From a candidate division KSB1 bacterium (lineage in GTDB: Bacteria; Zhuqueibacterota; Zhuqueibacteria; Residuimicrobiales; Krinioviventaceae): 64,000 bases of DNA. The stretch covers positions 682,001-746,000 of the forward strand of contig JAXHMJ010000005.1 of assembly GCA_034521575.1 (NCBI GenBank). Direction: 5' to 3'. A program made the position numbers and the translations under genes. The notes beneath the pieces were generated by a model. It made no database searches. It was given only the letters and a program-made list of their open reading frames with translations, and had not been told where the DNA came from. Numbering within the stretch: position 1 is the first letter of the stretch; each line of letters starts with the position of its first letter. This document shows, piece by piece, positions 27,585 through 37,064 of the stretch.

Positions 27585-28766
27585 CTACTCCCTTGTAGTA
27601 AAAAGCAGGGGGGGGGTATTATCAACAATATTATCATTATATACTGCTAAGAATAAATCGAACCATTTCTTAGTAATTACCTGGAATGAAAAATTATCTT
27701 TAATAAATTGAACTGTTTTATTTGAATTATAACCTTCTCTTTGAAGTAAACTTATGATGGCATTTGCTAATTGATAAGGGGATGTTTTATCCAATAGTAT
27801 TCCACTCTCTTTGTACACCGTATCAAGATATCCAGGACATTTTTTAGTTACAATGCTACATCCAGCGAGTTGTAATTCTATTGCTGTATAACCAAATGTT
27901 TCTGTAAGACCACTAGGGTTGGGCACTCCAACTTTAGTTTTATTTAGAACATCTTTTTTTTCAACCCCGAGAATACCTAAAAACCTAACGGAAGGTAAGA
28001 TATTACCCGATGAATCTAATATATATTTGACGAACAATTTCTCATAATATTTCTCTGCTAATCCATACTTTCCAAGTTTTGTTTTCCTATCATACAACTG
28101 ACCGGTGCCAATTACATTTAATGTAGCATCCGGCACCACTTTTAGCACTTTTTTCCATGACTTTGCTAACAGATGGAAACCTTTATGTGGTGACAGGCTT
28201 CCAATATATGTAACTACATTCTCTCTTTGGTTATCTATTTTATAAAGACTATCATTGCAATTTACCCCATTAAAAATATACATCGATTTTTCATATAATT
28301 CGTGATCCAGCAACAAACCTAATTGTTCTTTCCCCACACATACTACTTTAACAATTTTCAAATTTCGTGAATAATAATTTATCCATCTTGGGGGAATAAA
28401 AGTATGGGCCCAAATTATTACTTTACATTTCAACTTTGATATTGAAGAAAAAAGTTCTTCGTTTGCATCTAATTCATTTATCCTGCTTACTACTAATATA
28501 TCGATATTATCATGCAAAATGAATTTTCCAAGCTCATTTGTAGAGTCTACAAGAGTAGCATTAATGTCAGAGGGTAACATCATCTTTGCTTCGAGATAAG
28601 TTTTGAAAACAAAAGAAGAGGTTTTAAATAAATTCAAGTAATAAATAAGTGAAATCATTGCATAAAATGTACCACCAATTCCAGGATTTCCCCTATCTAT
28701 ATTCCTGCAGTCAATTTGGGAAATTCTTTTGTTTTTCAGATAAAATCCTACTCTAATATTATTCAT
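27585..28766 (-). CDS. Glycosyltransferase family 4, C-terminus set by a C9 tract
   Basis: In the given sequence the protein has 393 residues. It has GT-B features: VVTYIGSLSPHKGFHLLAKSW, VGVPNPSGLTETFGYTAIELQLAGCSIVT and E-x7-E spacing. A run of nine C (minus strand) at 27608-27616 lies ten codons before the stop. With ten C the frame stays open for about 60 more codons, to 27406, and its stop overlaps the wzy ATG by eight bases, the same tight spacing as its neighbours. The longer form of 453 residues is probably the full-length gene. The start overlaps the pyruvyl transferase stop. Confidence 0.88.
   Translation of the reverse strand: MNNIRVGFYLKNKRISQIDCRNIDRGNPGIGGTFYAMISLIYYLNLFKTSSFVFKTYLEAKMMLPSDINATLVDSTNELGKFILHDNIDILVVSRINELDANEELFSSISKLKCKVIIWAHTFIPPRWINYYSRNLKIVKVVCVGKEQLGLLLDHELYEKSMYIFNGVNCNDSLYKIDNQRENVVTYIGSLSPHKGFHLLAKSWKKVLKVVPDATLNVIGTGQLYDRKTKLGKYGLAEKYYEKLFVKYILDSSGNILPSVRFLGILGVEKKDVLNKTKVGVPNPSGLTETFGYTAIELQLAGCSIVTKKCPGYLDTVYKESGILLDKTSPYQLANAIISLLQREGYNSNKTVQFIKDNFSFQVITKKWFDLFLAVYNDNIVDNTPPLLFTTRE
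27608..27616 (-). repeat. C9 homopolymer within a glycosyltransferase gene
   Basis: Nine consecutive G on the plus strand (C on the coding strand) in otherwise AT-rich DNA, located in codons near the 3' end of the gene. Such tracts slip during replication and are common sites of phase variation, and are also frequent sequencing errors. Confidence 0.9.
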
Positions 28767-29893
28767 TTATTACAGTTTTTGCTTAATTTATTTAAAAAAA
28801 TACATGATCTTTTTTTATGCTGTTCAAATTTTATAAAAACCCTATTGTAATCGATCATTTCATCGATATTAATTTTATTAATATTATTTACATATCTACT
28901 ATCAAGATCCAAGCTTTTTAATAAATATCCCTGTCGCTCTGAGGAACCTGTATTAATGGTAAAAAAATTCTTTTTAAAGACAATAGATAAAGCAGTTCCA
29001 TGAAAAGAAGTAGTGATAACATAAGAAGAATATTTTATTAAATTTAAAAATTCCACAGGTCCACAAGTCTGAATAATTCGATTTTTAAATATCAAATTAT
29101 TTAAACCAGATAACAATTGGATGATCCGAAGTCCTTCTTTTTGGGCAATCCTTTTTGCTAACAACATCGCCCTTTTATCTTTAACCACTTGGAAAACGAA
29201 AATATAAGGTTCCTCAATAATATTAGCTAGTCCTAACTTCCCATACATTTTTTGATCTATCAGTAAAGTAGGATCAATAGTTGTTATTATTTGTTTATTT
29301 GTATATTGTTTTAATAGTTTAATCATGCCAGACTCTCTGACTGAAATATAGTCCAAATCTTTTAATTTATTCTTGATATCCTTTATATTTTCTCTATTTT
29401 TTATTTTGGAAAGATTCCCCATACTCACAGCATATGCCATCTTGATACATTTCATTTTTTTATCAAATTTTAGGAAATATATCTTATCCCACCCTCCTGT
29501 TAATATGGGATTCCATATTTGATCACTTCCACAGATTAGAGCATCAAAATCTTTTAATAAATTATTTAAATCCTGAGAATCTGTTGACGTTATAATTAAA
29601 TTAGATTCTAAAAATTTACTAAAACTCAAATTCCTTTTAATTACCAATCCAGTATTCAAGTTATAAAATATCAAATATTTTAAAAAAGTTATTAATCTGC
29701 GTTTGTGGAACAATGTTAATAAATTGAAAGGTTCATAATGATCTTCAATGTGTTTATTTCTATAGTCAACAATCTCTACCTTAAACCCTTTGCTTATAAG
29801 ATACTGTTCAAGTGCCCAAGTTTGTAATACCGCACCATAATTAACTGCACGGTGAAATGTAATTATCCCGATTTTTATATTATTATTGTCCAT
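28763..29893 (-). CDS. Polysaccharide pyruvyl transferase family protein
   Basis: A 376-residue enzyme that would add a ketal pyruvate to a sugar. The family start is IGIITFHRAVNYGAVLQTWAL, with ALICGSDQIWNPIL, IDPTLLI and SSYVITTSFHGTALSIVF. The last is the conserved 'S-F-H-G' site of this GT-B-like family. It would give the polymer a negative charge. Confidence 0.92.
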   Translation of the reverse strand: MDNNNIKIGIITFHRAVNYGAVLQTWALEQYLISKGFKVEIVDYRNKHIEDHYEPFNLLTLFHKRRLITFLKYLIFYNLNTGLVIKRNLSFSKFLESNLIITSTDSQDLNNLLKDFDALICGSDQIWNPILTGGWDKIYFLKFDKKMKCIKMAYAVSMGNLSKIKNRENIKDIKNKLKDLDYISVRESGMIKLLKQYTNKQIITTIDPTLLIDQKMYGKLGLANIIEEPYIFVFQVVKDKRAMLLAKRIAQKEGLRIIQLLSGLNNLIFKNRIIQTCGPVEFLNLIKYSSYVITTSFHGTALSIVFKKNFFTINTGSSERQGYLLKSLDLDSRYVNNINKINIDEMIDYNRVFIKFEQHKKRSCIFLNKLSKNCNK

Positions 29894-30062
29894 AGATCTG
29901 CATTCATACGTAAATATAATAAATTATTAGTCCTCCATCGAAATAAAATTATAGGCTTTACCTACCGTCTGTTATTAAATAATGCAATCATATCGCAAAT
30001 GCAACATTGGTTAGATATATAACATTTTTTAACTTGGTTCATAAATCTATACATTACTATTA

Positions 30063-31779
30063 CCTAAACTGAGCGATTCTTCGAAAAATAAAAAACCTTT
30101 TGGGATTATAATGGATTGTTATTATTTTAATTAAGACAAAATCAACTAAAATCAATCCACGCACCCAAAAGGTGACAATAATATGAAGAAAAAAACCAAT
30201 TCAAAGCAAGTAAAAATTTCAAAAATCGAGGTCACAACTGAAAAAATGAGCGGGCGCGGCGGCCTGTTTTTCTTTATCAAATATGTCGAAAATATTGGTT
30301 TTTTCAAGCTTTTCGAACAATGTCTTGGTTCTCTAAAAGGTTCGGCCAAGGGCATTAGTTGCTTTCAGTTTATTAAACAAGTTGTGGGCTGGTTCATTGA
30401 TGGCACCGACCGTTCCATGTTAGGCTTTGATCGACGTAAAAACGACGACGCTTATGCCGCGCTCCTGGAGAATGAGCCTTGGCACATGGCGACATCGCAT
30501 CAGATAAAGAGAATGTTTCGCCGACTTGGTTTTGTCGGACAATGGCTCTTTCGTTCTATTTTGCTCAAGCTTTTTATCTGGCGCCTTCATGTTGAAAAGC
30601 CCAAAGTGATCATATTATTCGCTGATACGGTGGTCTTTGACAATGACGATGCCCAAAAACGTCAAGGCGTTAAGCCAACTTATAAGAAGAAAAAGGGCTT
30701 TCAGCCGCTGCAAATCAGCTGGGGGCCTTATGTGGTGGATGCATTGTTCCGTCCTGGCAATGTGCACTGCAATCATGGGACAGATTTGAGAAAAGCTGTT
30801 GGACGTTTGGTCAAAGCGATTCGAACCCATTATGCTGATGTGCCAATCATACTGCTTAAAGACAGCGGTTTTTTAGATGATAAGAATTTCAGATTTTTTG
30901 AAGAACGCCTCGGCATTCATTATGCGTGCAGCGGAAAGCTCTATAAGGGTATTAAACAATATGTTAAAGAAGTTCCTGTTGATCGATTTCACTTGTATCA
31001 AATGTCGTGGTCGTTTGTTGAATTTGGTAACCGGCTTGACACGTGGTCTACATTTCGGCGATGCATTTTCACATCACAAGAAACCGAAGATAATGGCCAG
31101 ATGACCTTTGATTTTGCTCGACCGGACAATGTGATTTATACAAACATTGGCCAGAATAAAGAATGTGATGAAAAGCTGGTGCAGGCAGTTGGCGATGACT
31201 ATTTAAAGGCGGAAAAGATCATTGAATTGGATCATAGTCGCGGCAAGGGTGAACTTGTTCATCGTTCACAAAAGGATTTTGTCGTATGCGAGCAGCTTCC
31301 CTTTAAAGGCTTTGGAATGAACAGAGCCTTTTATTACATTTTTTTGATGAGTCATTTTCTATACGAAGCTTTCAAGCGTGATATGACCCAGGATGTGTTA
31401 CCGGTTACGAGCTATCCCAGCACTTTTCGCCGGACTGTAATTGATTTTGCTGTCAAGATAATATCGACGAGTCAACAGGTAATCTTGAAAGTCACCCAAG
31501 CTACTTATGATGCATTAAAAATTCCACTTTTATGGCAGGCGATTCGCGAACAAAAACCAGCTTTCATGACATAGAGCAAAATGTTTCCAGAAAATTTTAT
31601 TTCACAGGATTGATACGCCCTAATGTTAGTTTTTTCATGTTTTTAGGCATAGTTCATTTTAAAAACAGGTAAAAAGACTTTTGTAACATGAAAACAGAAT
31701 AGAATTTACACAAATAGACATGACTGGCTCCCTTTTGAGCCAGTTTATTTTGTTCTGTTTTAAAATCGCTCAATTTAGG
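30063..31779 (+). mobile_element. IS1380-family insertion sequence, intact
   Basis: A 1717-base element. Its ends are inverted repeats: left CCTAAACTGAGCGATT and right, read inward, CCTAAATTGAGCGATT. The direct 5-bp duplication TATTA flanks it at 30058-30062 and 31780-31784. It encodes one transposase. Ends starting with CCT and 4-5-bp duplications fit the IS1380 family. Its base composition is higher in GC than the AT-rich DNA around it. Confidence 0.92.
30183..31574 (+). CDS. IS1380-family transposase
   Basis: A 463-residue DDE transposase, full length for the family, with an intact frame. It has the N-terminal SGRGGLFFFIKYVENIGFF, then ILFADTVVFDNDD (first Asp), IPIILLKDSGFLDD (second Asp) and a C-terminal ELDHSRGKGELVHRSQKDF with the candidate Glu, followed by the helical SHFLYEAFKRD region. 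It is the only gene of the element. Confidence 0.92.
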   Translation: MKKKTNSKQVKISKIEVTTEKMSGRGGLFFFIKYVENIGFFKLFEQCLGSLKGSAKGISCFQFIKQVVGWFIDGTDRSMLGFDRRKNDDAYAALLENEPWHMATSHQIKRMFRRLGFVGQWLFRSILLKLFIWRLHVEKPKVIILFADTVVFDNDDAQKRQGVKPTYKKKKGFQPLQISWGPYVVDALFRPGNVHCNHGTDLRKAVGRLVKAIRTHYADVPIILLKDSGFLDDKNFRFFEERLGIHYACSGKLYKGIKQYVKEVPVDRFHLYQMSWSFVEFGNRLDTWSTFRRCIFTSQETEDNGQMTFDFARPDNVIYTNIGQNKECDEKLVQAVGDDYLKAEKIIELDHSRGKGELVHRSQKDFVVCEQLPFKGFGMNRAFYYIFLMSHFLYEAFKRDMTQDVLPVTSYPSTFRRTVIDFAVKIISTSQQVILKVTQATYDALKIPLLWQAIREQKPAFMT

Positions 31780-32782
31780 TATTAATTACATTAACAATAT
31801 TTTCAAGAGTATATCTTTTAGATATAGGTATTTTAAACTCTTTAGGTGCAAAACCGCAGCTAATCATAACAACAAAAGTCTCTGAATCCTTTATTTTCGT
31901 TAATCTCCTCATCAATTGTTCTTTGTTCTTTGTAAAACTACAATTGAGAATACATGCTGCTATTTTATAATAATGCAGGGCATATAAAAGATTCATCGCA
32001 TAAATACCGCCATCAATAAATAGTAAGTTTCTTTCACTCAAAAAACTATAATTTCCCAATTCAGAAGTAATAACTATTAATTTATTAGCAAGTTCTCCAA
32101 ATCCCCTATTGCCTCCTTGCGCGCTAAGAATCTTCTTTATTTCTTTTTTATTGGAATAAATATATACTCTCACAGATTGTCGATTACAGGCTGAGGGTGT
32201 ATTCCTCACCAGATCCATCGCTTTGTAAAGCAAGTCTATGGGTATATCTTCTTCCGCGTAATTCCGAACACTTGATCTGGAGTTGGAAAATACAGGGAAA
32301 GGACTTTCACTATGTTTAAAGAATTCATTATCTGTTATTTTTCTTTGAGCGCAGCGGTTCATTTCTATCTTTATGTGAGCTTTTAATTCATCTACACGCT
32401 GTAAAGTAGTCTTTTCTAGCTGGTATCCGTTTTTTTGATTAAATTCAATATATTCAAATATTACAGCAATAGCATGTTGCAATTGTTCATCGGATTGTCC
32501 ATATTTTTTAATATACTCAATACTGTCATTTATCAATACCTCTATTACCTCTTTACCAAATCCCAATCTAGGTTCAGGCATGACCAAACCTTTTTCAATG
32601 ACATGATATCGTGCAATTATTTTTCCTGTAAGCTTGCTTCTATTATTTACCATCGCTGTCGCTGAATGATGGTAATAACGCATTAAATCATACCAATACT
32701 CTTTAATTGCCGCTCCTAAAAATATCCAAAAAGGAGAAAGTATTTGTTTTAAATAATATTTAAAATTTGTTCTTTTATCCAT
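31775..32782 (-). CDS. Nitroreductase-like protein; last codons altered by IS insertion
   Basis: A 335-residue protein with a helical N-terminal region and a flavin-type nitroreductase fold (SRSSVRNYAEEDIP, NTPSACNRQSVRVYIY, FIDGGIYAMNLLYALHYYKI). Such proteins recur next to pyruvyl transferases in polysaccharide loci, with unknown reaction. The stop codon TAA (31775-31777) lies inside the IS terminal repeat. Without the IS and one duplication copy, the frame would end VINSNV in place of VINT, so only the last few residues changed. Confidence 0.85.
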   Translation of the reverse strand: MDKRTNFKYYLKQILSPFWIFLGAAIKEYWYDLMRYYHHSATAMVNNRSKLTGKIIARYHVIEKGLVMPEPRLGFGKEVIEVLINDSIEYIKKYGQSDEQLQHAIAVIFEYIEFNQKNGYQLEKTTLQRVDELKAHIKIEMNRCAQRKITDNEFFKHSESPFPVFSNSRSSVRNYAEEDIPIDLLYKAMDLVRNTPSACNRQSVRVYIYSNKKEIKKILSAQGGNRGFGELANKLIVITSELGNYSFLSERNLLFIDGGIYAMNLLYALHYYKIAACILNCSFTKNKEQLMRRLTKIKDSETFVVMISCGFAPKEFKIPISKRYTLENIVNVINT

Positions 32783-32802
32783 TTACTTTTAACATTTCAA
32801 GT

Positions 32803-34263
32803 TTAAAACCTATTTTTTAACTCATTAACTATATCAAATTGCATTTTATTTTTCAGAATAAAAATAATCCAATACAAATTAATCAACAATAAAATAATTC
32901 CAAGAGAATAACGATAAAAATTGTTTTTTATCAAACTCGTTATGATACTCGCTACAGTTAATACAATAAAAATAAACAATATTTTTTTCAGCAATAATGA
33001 GAACTTTATATTAACTAATTTTTTGCAAATAATCCAAGCCATTAAAAAATACAAGGTATATCCTGCAAAATAATTGATGCCCAAACCAGAAAACCCTAAT
33101 ATTTTTGTAAAAAAAATTAATAACAAAAATTCAATTATCCAAAAAACAGATTGTATAAAAATATAAACCAAAGATTTACCTTTTGCCATAATTAGATACG
33201 AAAATGGGAATGCCATTATTCTAAGGCTCACTCCCAATATTTGCCATCGAATTATTCTCGCTCCTTGAACAAATTCAGATGAAAAAATTAAAAATAAAAC
33301 CAATGGCGAAAAAATGAGAATTGCATTAACACCTATACTTGCAATGAGTATTCCTAATTCCATTTGCTCATTGATTATTTTCTTTAATTTTTTTTTGTCA
33401 CCCACAACCATCGTTAATCTGGGCATTAAATCTACACCCATTGAAGTTAGTATTATGCCTATATATATATTTGAAATTGACCAACAAGCACGATAAATCC
33501 CTACCGTATCAACATTAAAAAAATCTTGCAAATATATATTAGAGAGGTATGTCATTACTGTGGCAACAATATTTGAAATACAAAAACCTAAACCCAAATA
33601 AATCAATATTTTGAATTCACGTACTGCCTCGGTTATTGAGGGTATAATTTTTTTAATATCTAGTTTATTAACAAAATACCCTGTTGAGACTGCCATGGCT
33701 AATCCTACGGTAAAAAGAAAAAGGGGAATTCCACTCGTTCCCAAAATAAAAATAACAAATATCGCTATAGCTGATCCGATAATTGAGCCAATAATTTGAC
33801 TCCATGCTAATCCTTTTATATCTCTCAATCCCGTTAGTATTGAAATCTGTCCTTTAGAAATTCCATTTAATAAAATAACAAATGATACTATAATGATTCC
33901 CCAATAATATTTTTCAGAATTCAAAATTACCAGAGATATTTTTTTTGAAAAAAGAATGGAAATAATAGCGGCGCAAATTGAAACAATTAAAATACACCAC
34001 CTAACAATAAAAATTGACTTGTATACTTTATCTGGACTTTTTGAATTTTTTGCGATCTGCCTTACACCACTTTGGTCAAGACCTAATAAAGATATTTGCG
34101 ACATCATTTCAATATATGATTGATATAATCCCCATGTTCCAAATCCCAAAGTTCCGGTAAATAAGGCGAGCATTTTGTTCCTTAACAAACCTGATATAAT
34201 TTTAAATACCTGTACAAGTCCGATTACTCCGGTTGTTTTAAAAATATTCCTATATGGATTCAT
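32803..34263 (-). CDS. wzx: Polysaccharide flippase (Wzx-like)
   Basis: A 486-residue protein with 12 to 14 hydrophobic helices. The N-terminal TTGVIGLVQVFKIISGLLRNKMLALF and GTLGFGTWGLYQSYIEMM are typical of oligosaccharide flippases of the MATE-like family, which move lipid-linked repeat units across the inner membrane. It pairs with the Wzy protein of the same locus. Confidence 0.92.
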   Translation of the reverse strand: MNPYRNIFKTTGVIGLVQVFKIISGLLRNKMLALFTGTLGFGTWGLYQSYIEMMSQISLLGLDQSGVRQIAKNSKSPDKVYKSIFIVRWCILIVSICAAIISILFSKKISLVILNSEKYYWGIIIVSFVILLNGISKGQISILTGLRDIKGLAWSQIIGSIIGSAIAIFVIFILGTSGIPLFLFTVGLAMAVSTGYFVNKLDIKKIIPSITEAVREFKILIYLGLGFCISNIVATVMTYLSNIYLQDFFNVDTVGIYRACWSISNIYIGIILTSMGVDLMPRLTMVVGDKKKLKKIINEQMELGILIASIGVNAILIFSPLVLFLIFSSEFVQGARIIRWQILGVSLRIMAFPFSYLIMAKGKSLVYIFIQSVFWIIEFLLLIFFTKILGFSGLGINYFAGYTLYFLMAWIICKKLVNIKFSLLLKKILFIFIVLTVASIITSLIKNNFYRYSLGIILLLINLYWIIFILKNKMQFDIVNELKNRF

Positions 34264-34747
34264 TACGCATCGTCTAATTTCTTGAATAAATTATTGCATT
34301 CTGTAGATTTTTTTATTTCGCTACAATTGTAATGTATTTTTTTTAGTTCTTTCAGATAAAGTATAAATTTCTTGATTGAAAATTCATGGGTAAATCAATT
34401 TGTTTAAATAATCATGGAAATTAAAATCATTATCCCCATAAATTAATATTTTAACTAACTTGTTCAAGAAGATATAAATTTCGTTTAAAAATCATTACCA
34501 CTATTATCAAGCTTTATAGCTTTAATGGGCTCCTTTTCCGTTTATTAATACAATTTGTAAAAATATTGTTGAGATTATTTTAAAAAAGAAATACAAACCA
34601 GTTATGCCGTTTCTATATTTATTCACTGAAAAGCATTATAATATTGAAATAATTATTAAAACTGCATATCTTTATTACAATTTCACATTTAAAAATTGAT
34701 TCCTCTAATAAGCTTGAAGGACAGTATATTTTTTCGGAAGTTAATTC
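34264..34747. other. AT-rich intergenic stretch upstream of wzx
   Basis: About 480 bases, very rich in A and T, without a credible gene. It could hold the leader and promoter of the polysaccharide operon. A short perfect palindrome TACAATTGTA is at 34322-34331. No JUMPstart/ops-like element was recognised by eye. Confidence 0.5.
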
Positions 34748-36145
34748 TTACTTACTCGTTGGATACGCGTCTTTTATTATTTCATCACGGAACGGTTCTA
34801 TAATGATTTCCCAATTCATCTCGTTCTTATTTTCATTTACTCTTTCATCAATAATTCTTTGATAAATAGCAGAAGGAAATATCGTTCCCCAGTAGTTGTA
34901 TTTTGCATTCATATTATGCGGATTATCAAACGGAGATGGTGTAATCCAAATTATCCTTTTACTATGATCTGAAATAAAATTATTATTATTAATCGTGATA
35001 TAACCATGCTTGTAAAGTACGATACAATCAGTTTTAAAGTCTTCGAAAGTATTTTTATTTACTATAACATTGGAATAATACTCACAATAAATGCATTGCT
35101 CTAATGATAAAAAATAGTTATACCACAATTCAACCTCAGAATAGTATTGTATTACTATAGGCCCACTATGATCGAATATGCAATTGTTGTAAAGTTTAAT
35201 TTTAGAACTATTTAAAATAAAAGCAGGATTTTCGCTTTTTCCCTCACCTGCAATTAATGAATTACTTATCTCTCCCTCTGTATTGGATTCACATTTAATA
35301 CACGAGTTTTTCAATACACTTCGATTAAGTTCAAATTTGCTTAATCTTTTCAAATAAAATCCAAAAGATAAAACGTTTTTAACATAAAAATTATCAACAT
35401 ATATCTGCCCCTCATCTATCACAAACCCTGTATCGCATTCTTTCATAACACAATGGTATATATCACATTTTTTACTAGAATTTATTTGAATTCCCCGCCA
35501 CTCTTCATCATCCGCCACAAACCAGATCTTGGCCGCATTGCTGCCGTAGGCGAGCAGCTGTCCATGCACAATCAATCCTTTCCCCCGCTGCGACCGCACC
35601 ACCACGCCCTCATTAATCAGCAGCGTCCCGCCTTCCGGAACGGTCACATCGTCTTCAACGATCACGTGCTGGAACGCCGGCCACTCGGTATAGCTGTCCA
35701 GGGTGCCGGAAACGTGCTGTTCTGCATACAGCGGAATCGTCTGCGGTTCCGTATCCGCGTTCACATTATAGATATAGCGCCAGCCGTAACCGAATTTCCG
35801 CGCCACCAGGTTATAGTCACCGGCCGGAATATTGGTGATTCGATAGGCGCCGGCGGTATCGGTTGTGGCCGTGTACAGGGGTTCGGAATCGCGGTGATCG
35901 AACAGCGTCGCCTGGTTCAGTTCCATACCCACCGTGGGAAAGCGCTCGCGCATGCGCGCGACGGTTGTGTCCGGCTCTGTCAGCGGATAAAGTTCGATCA
36001 TGACGCCGTCGTCATCGGTGCCCTTTACATCGACAAATCCGGACAGGTTAAACTGTTCAACAGAGATCAAATTTCGCGTACAGTTCAAAAGGACTGATGT
36101 CAGGCCAAAAAGACCTATGGCTATTAAATATTTATAATGTTTCAA
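34748..36145 (-). CDS. Lipoprotein with carboxypeptidase-regulatory-like domain and parallel beta-helix; mosaic composition
   Basis: A 465-residue protein. It has a TTG start, a signal peptide ending in a lipobox (TSVLLNC, Cys22), then a SGFVDVKG beta-sandwich domain (AYRITNIPAGDYNLVARKFGYG). From about residue 150 there are short repeated beta-helix rungs with Asn-rich turns (HNMNAKYNYWG). Codons before about residue 225 are GC-rich; after it they are strongly AT-rich, with an abrupt change near 35460-35500. The right boundary of the imported locus thus lies inside this gene. It might bind or process surface polysaccharide; this is inference. Confidence 0.8.
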   Translation of the reverse strand: MKHYKYLIAIGLFGLTSVLLNCTRNLISVEQFNLSGFVDVKGTDDDGVMIELYPLTEPDTTVARMRERFPTVGMELNQATLFDHRDSEPLYTATTDTAGAYRITNIPAGDYNLVARKFGYGWRYIYNVNADTEPQTIPLYAEQHVSGTLDSYTEWPAFQHVIVEDDVTVPEGGTLLINEGVVVRSQRGKGLIVHGQLLAYGSNAAKIWFVADDEEWRGIQINSSKKCDIYHCVMKECDTGFVIDEGQIYVDNFYVKNVLSFGFYLKRLSKFELNRSVLKNSCIKCESNTEGEISNSLIAGEGKSENPAFILNSSKIKLYNNCIFDHSGPIVIQYYSEVELWYNYFLSLEQCIYCEYYSNVIVNKNTFEDFKTDCIVLYKHGYITINNNNFISDHSKRIIWITPSPFDNPHNMNAKYNYWGTIFPSAIYQRIIDERVNENKNEMNWEIIIEPFRDEIIKDAYPTSK

Positions 36146-36329
36146 TGATGCTCTCTCGATAGATGGATTTTTTCAATAATTGAAATCTCGCAAGTATGAA
36201 ATCTGGAACAACAATATCTTTTTTACCAAGAAAATACTCTGTTTGTAATGCTACAGCTTTTTAGCTGTGAATTTCAGCTACAAACCATTTTAATACTACA
36301 GTTATGTATTATTGCAAGTTTGTACATTA

Positions 36330-36524
36330 TTATAATCTATACGTCTCACAAAAGTCGTTCACCATAACGGTCTCTTCAAGGTCAATATCCTTCATCCGTA
36401 AAATGAATTCATCACAAAAATCAGGCTCTTGCACAAATTTTTTCTTGATAAAATTCATATCCCGCTTTAAATCAACGACCATCTCATAGACCTTTTCAAT
36501 GGTAATGTCTTTTTTATCATGCAT
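36330..36524 (-). CDS. Small antitoxin-like protein
   Basis: A 64-residue protein, charged and helical (TIEKVYEMVVDLKRDMNFI, then MKDIDLEETVMV), preceded by AGGAG. The layout resembles small antitoxins of RelE/VapC pairs, but no toxin gene follows it. It lies just after the decayed VapC relic. Confidence 0.5.
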   Translation of the reverse strand: MHDKKDITIEKVYEMVVDLKRDMNFIKKKFVQEPDFCDEFILRMKDIDLEETVMVNDFCETYRL

Positions 36525-36560
36525 ATTTTAATTCTCCTTTTGTTGGAACGGGAAATATTA

Positions 36561-36696
36561 TCACAAAGATTCTGAATATAATTCTATTTCTTTGATTTTA
36601 TAAAGCGATTTATCAAGTGACCAGTATTGAATCATTATGGTATGGCTTGCTGGCAATAATTGCATGGGTATCAAGGAAAAACCTATTCCCATTCAT
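36561..36696 (-). pseudogene. VapC (PIN domain) toxin relic
   Basis: The start overlaps the end of the VapB-like gene. It reads MNGNRFFLDTHAIIASKPYHNDSI; 'FFLDT' is the PIN N-terminus, and the following part resembles the C-terminal D-A-I-I-A helix of the fold. The middle of the domain is therefore missing. A frame change follows, after which the usual C-terminus SLDKSLYKIKEIELYSESL appears. At least one large deletion and one indel have occurred. Confidence 0.6.
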
Positions 36697-36889
36697 CTCT
36701 TAATATCCGTTGTTCTTTTATGGCATTTCCTTTCCATTCTAATCTGCCCGCTAAATCGGTAAAATGATACTTTTCAATTGTGTTATAAGGAAGGATAATG
36801 ATTTCGGCTTTTTCACAATTAAAATCAGGTGGTAATTTAATCGTTATTTTTTTATTTTTTATCTTTTGTATTTGTTTTATTGCTTTCAT
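36683..36889 (-). CDS. VapB-like antitoxin (orphan)
   Basis: A 68-residue protein with an AbrB/VapB-style strand pattern (KKITIKLPPDFNCEKAEIIILPY) and a basic/acidic tail (GRLEWKGNAIKEQRILRDEWE). It overlaps the VapC relic start by 14 bases, as in intact vapBC operons. With the toxin decayed it may persist only as an orphan regulator. Confidence 0.65.
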   Translation of the reverse strand: MKAIKQIQKIKNKKITIKLPPDFNCEKAEIIILPYNTIEKYHFTDLAGRLEWKGNAIKEQRILRDEWE

Positions 36890-37023
36890 TGTGCACCTTC
36901 ATCATTGTCCTGGGTAGAGATTGGTGAATTGTGATTCGTATTTTATATACTGTCAAATGAGTAGATTGGGAACTGTTTATTTTCGGCTCCATACCTGTTA
37001 AATGGGAATCTGCTTTTTAACAT

Positions 37024-37060
37024 AACAGTACGTACTCCAGTATGTACTGTTTGTTTTTTT
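37024..37060 (+). terminator. Hairpin with T-run (plus orientation)
   Basis: A 12-bp stem with one mismatch (37024-37035 with 37040-37051) is followed by a run of seven T at 37054-37060 on the plus strand. It is located just after the HepT gene, which is on the minus strand, so the T-run is on the wrong side for that gene; it may act weakly in both directions. Confidence 0.4.
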
Positions 37061-37064
37061 GATC

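Noticed and set aside
34322-34331. Palindrome TACAATTGTA as regulator site in the wzx leader
   Set aside because: Ten-base palindromes of A and T are expected by chance in DNA this AT-rich, and there is no supporting context.
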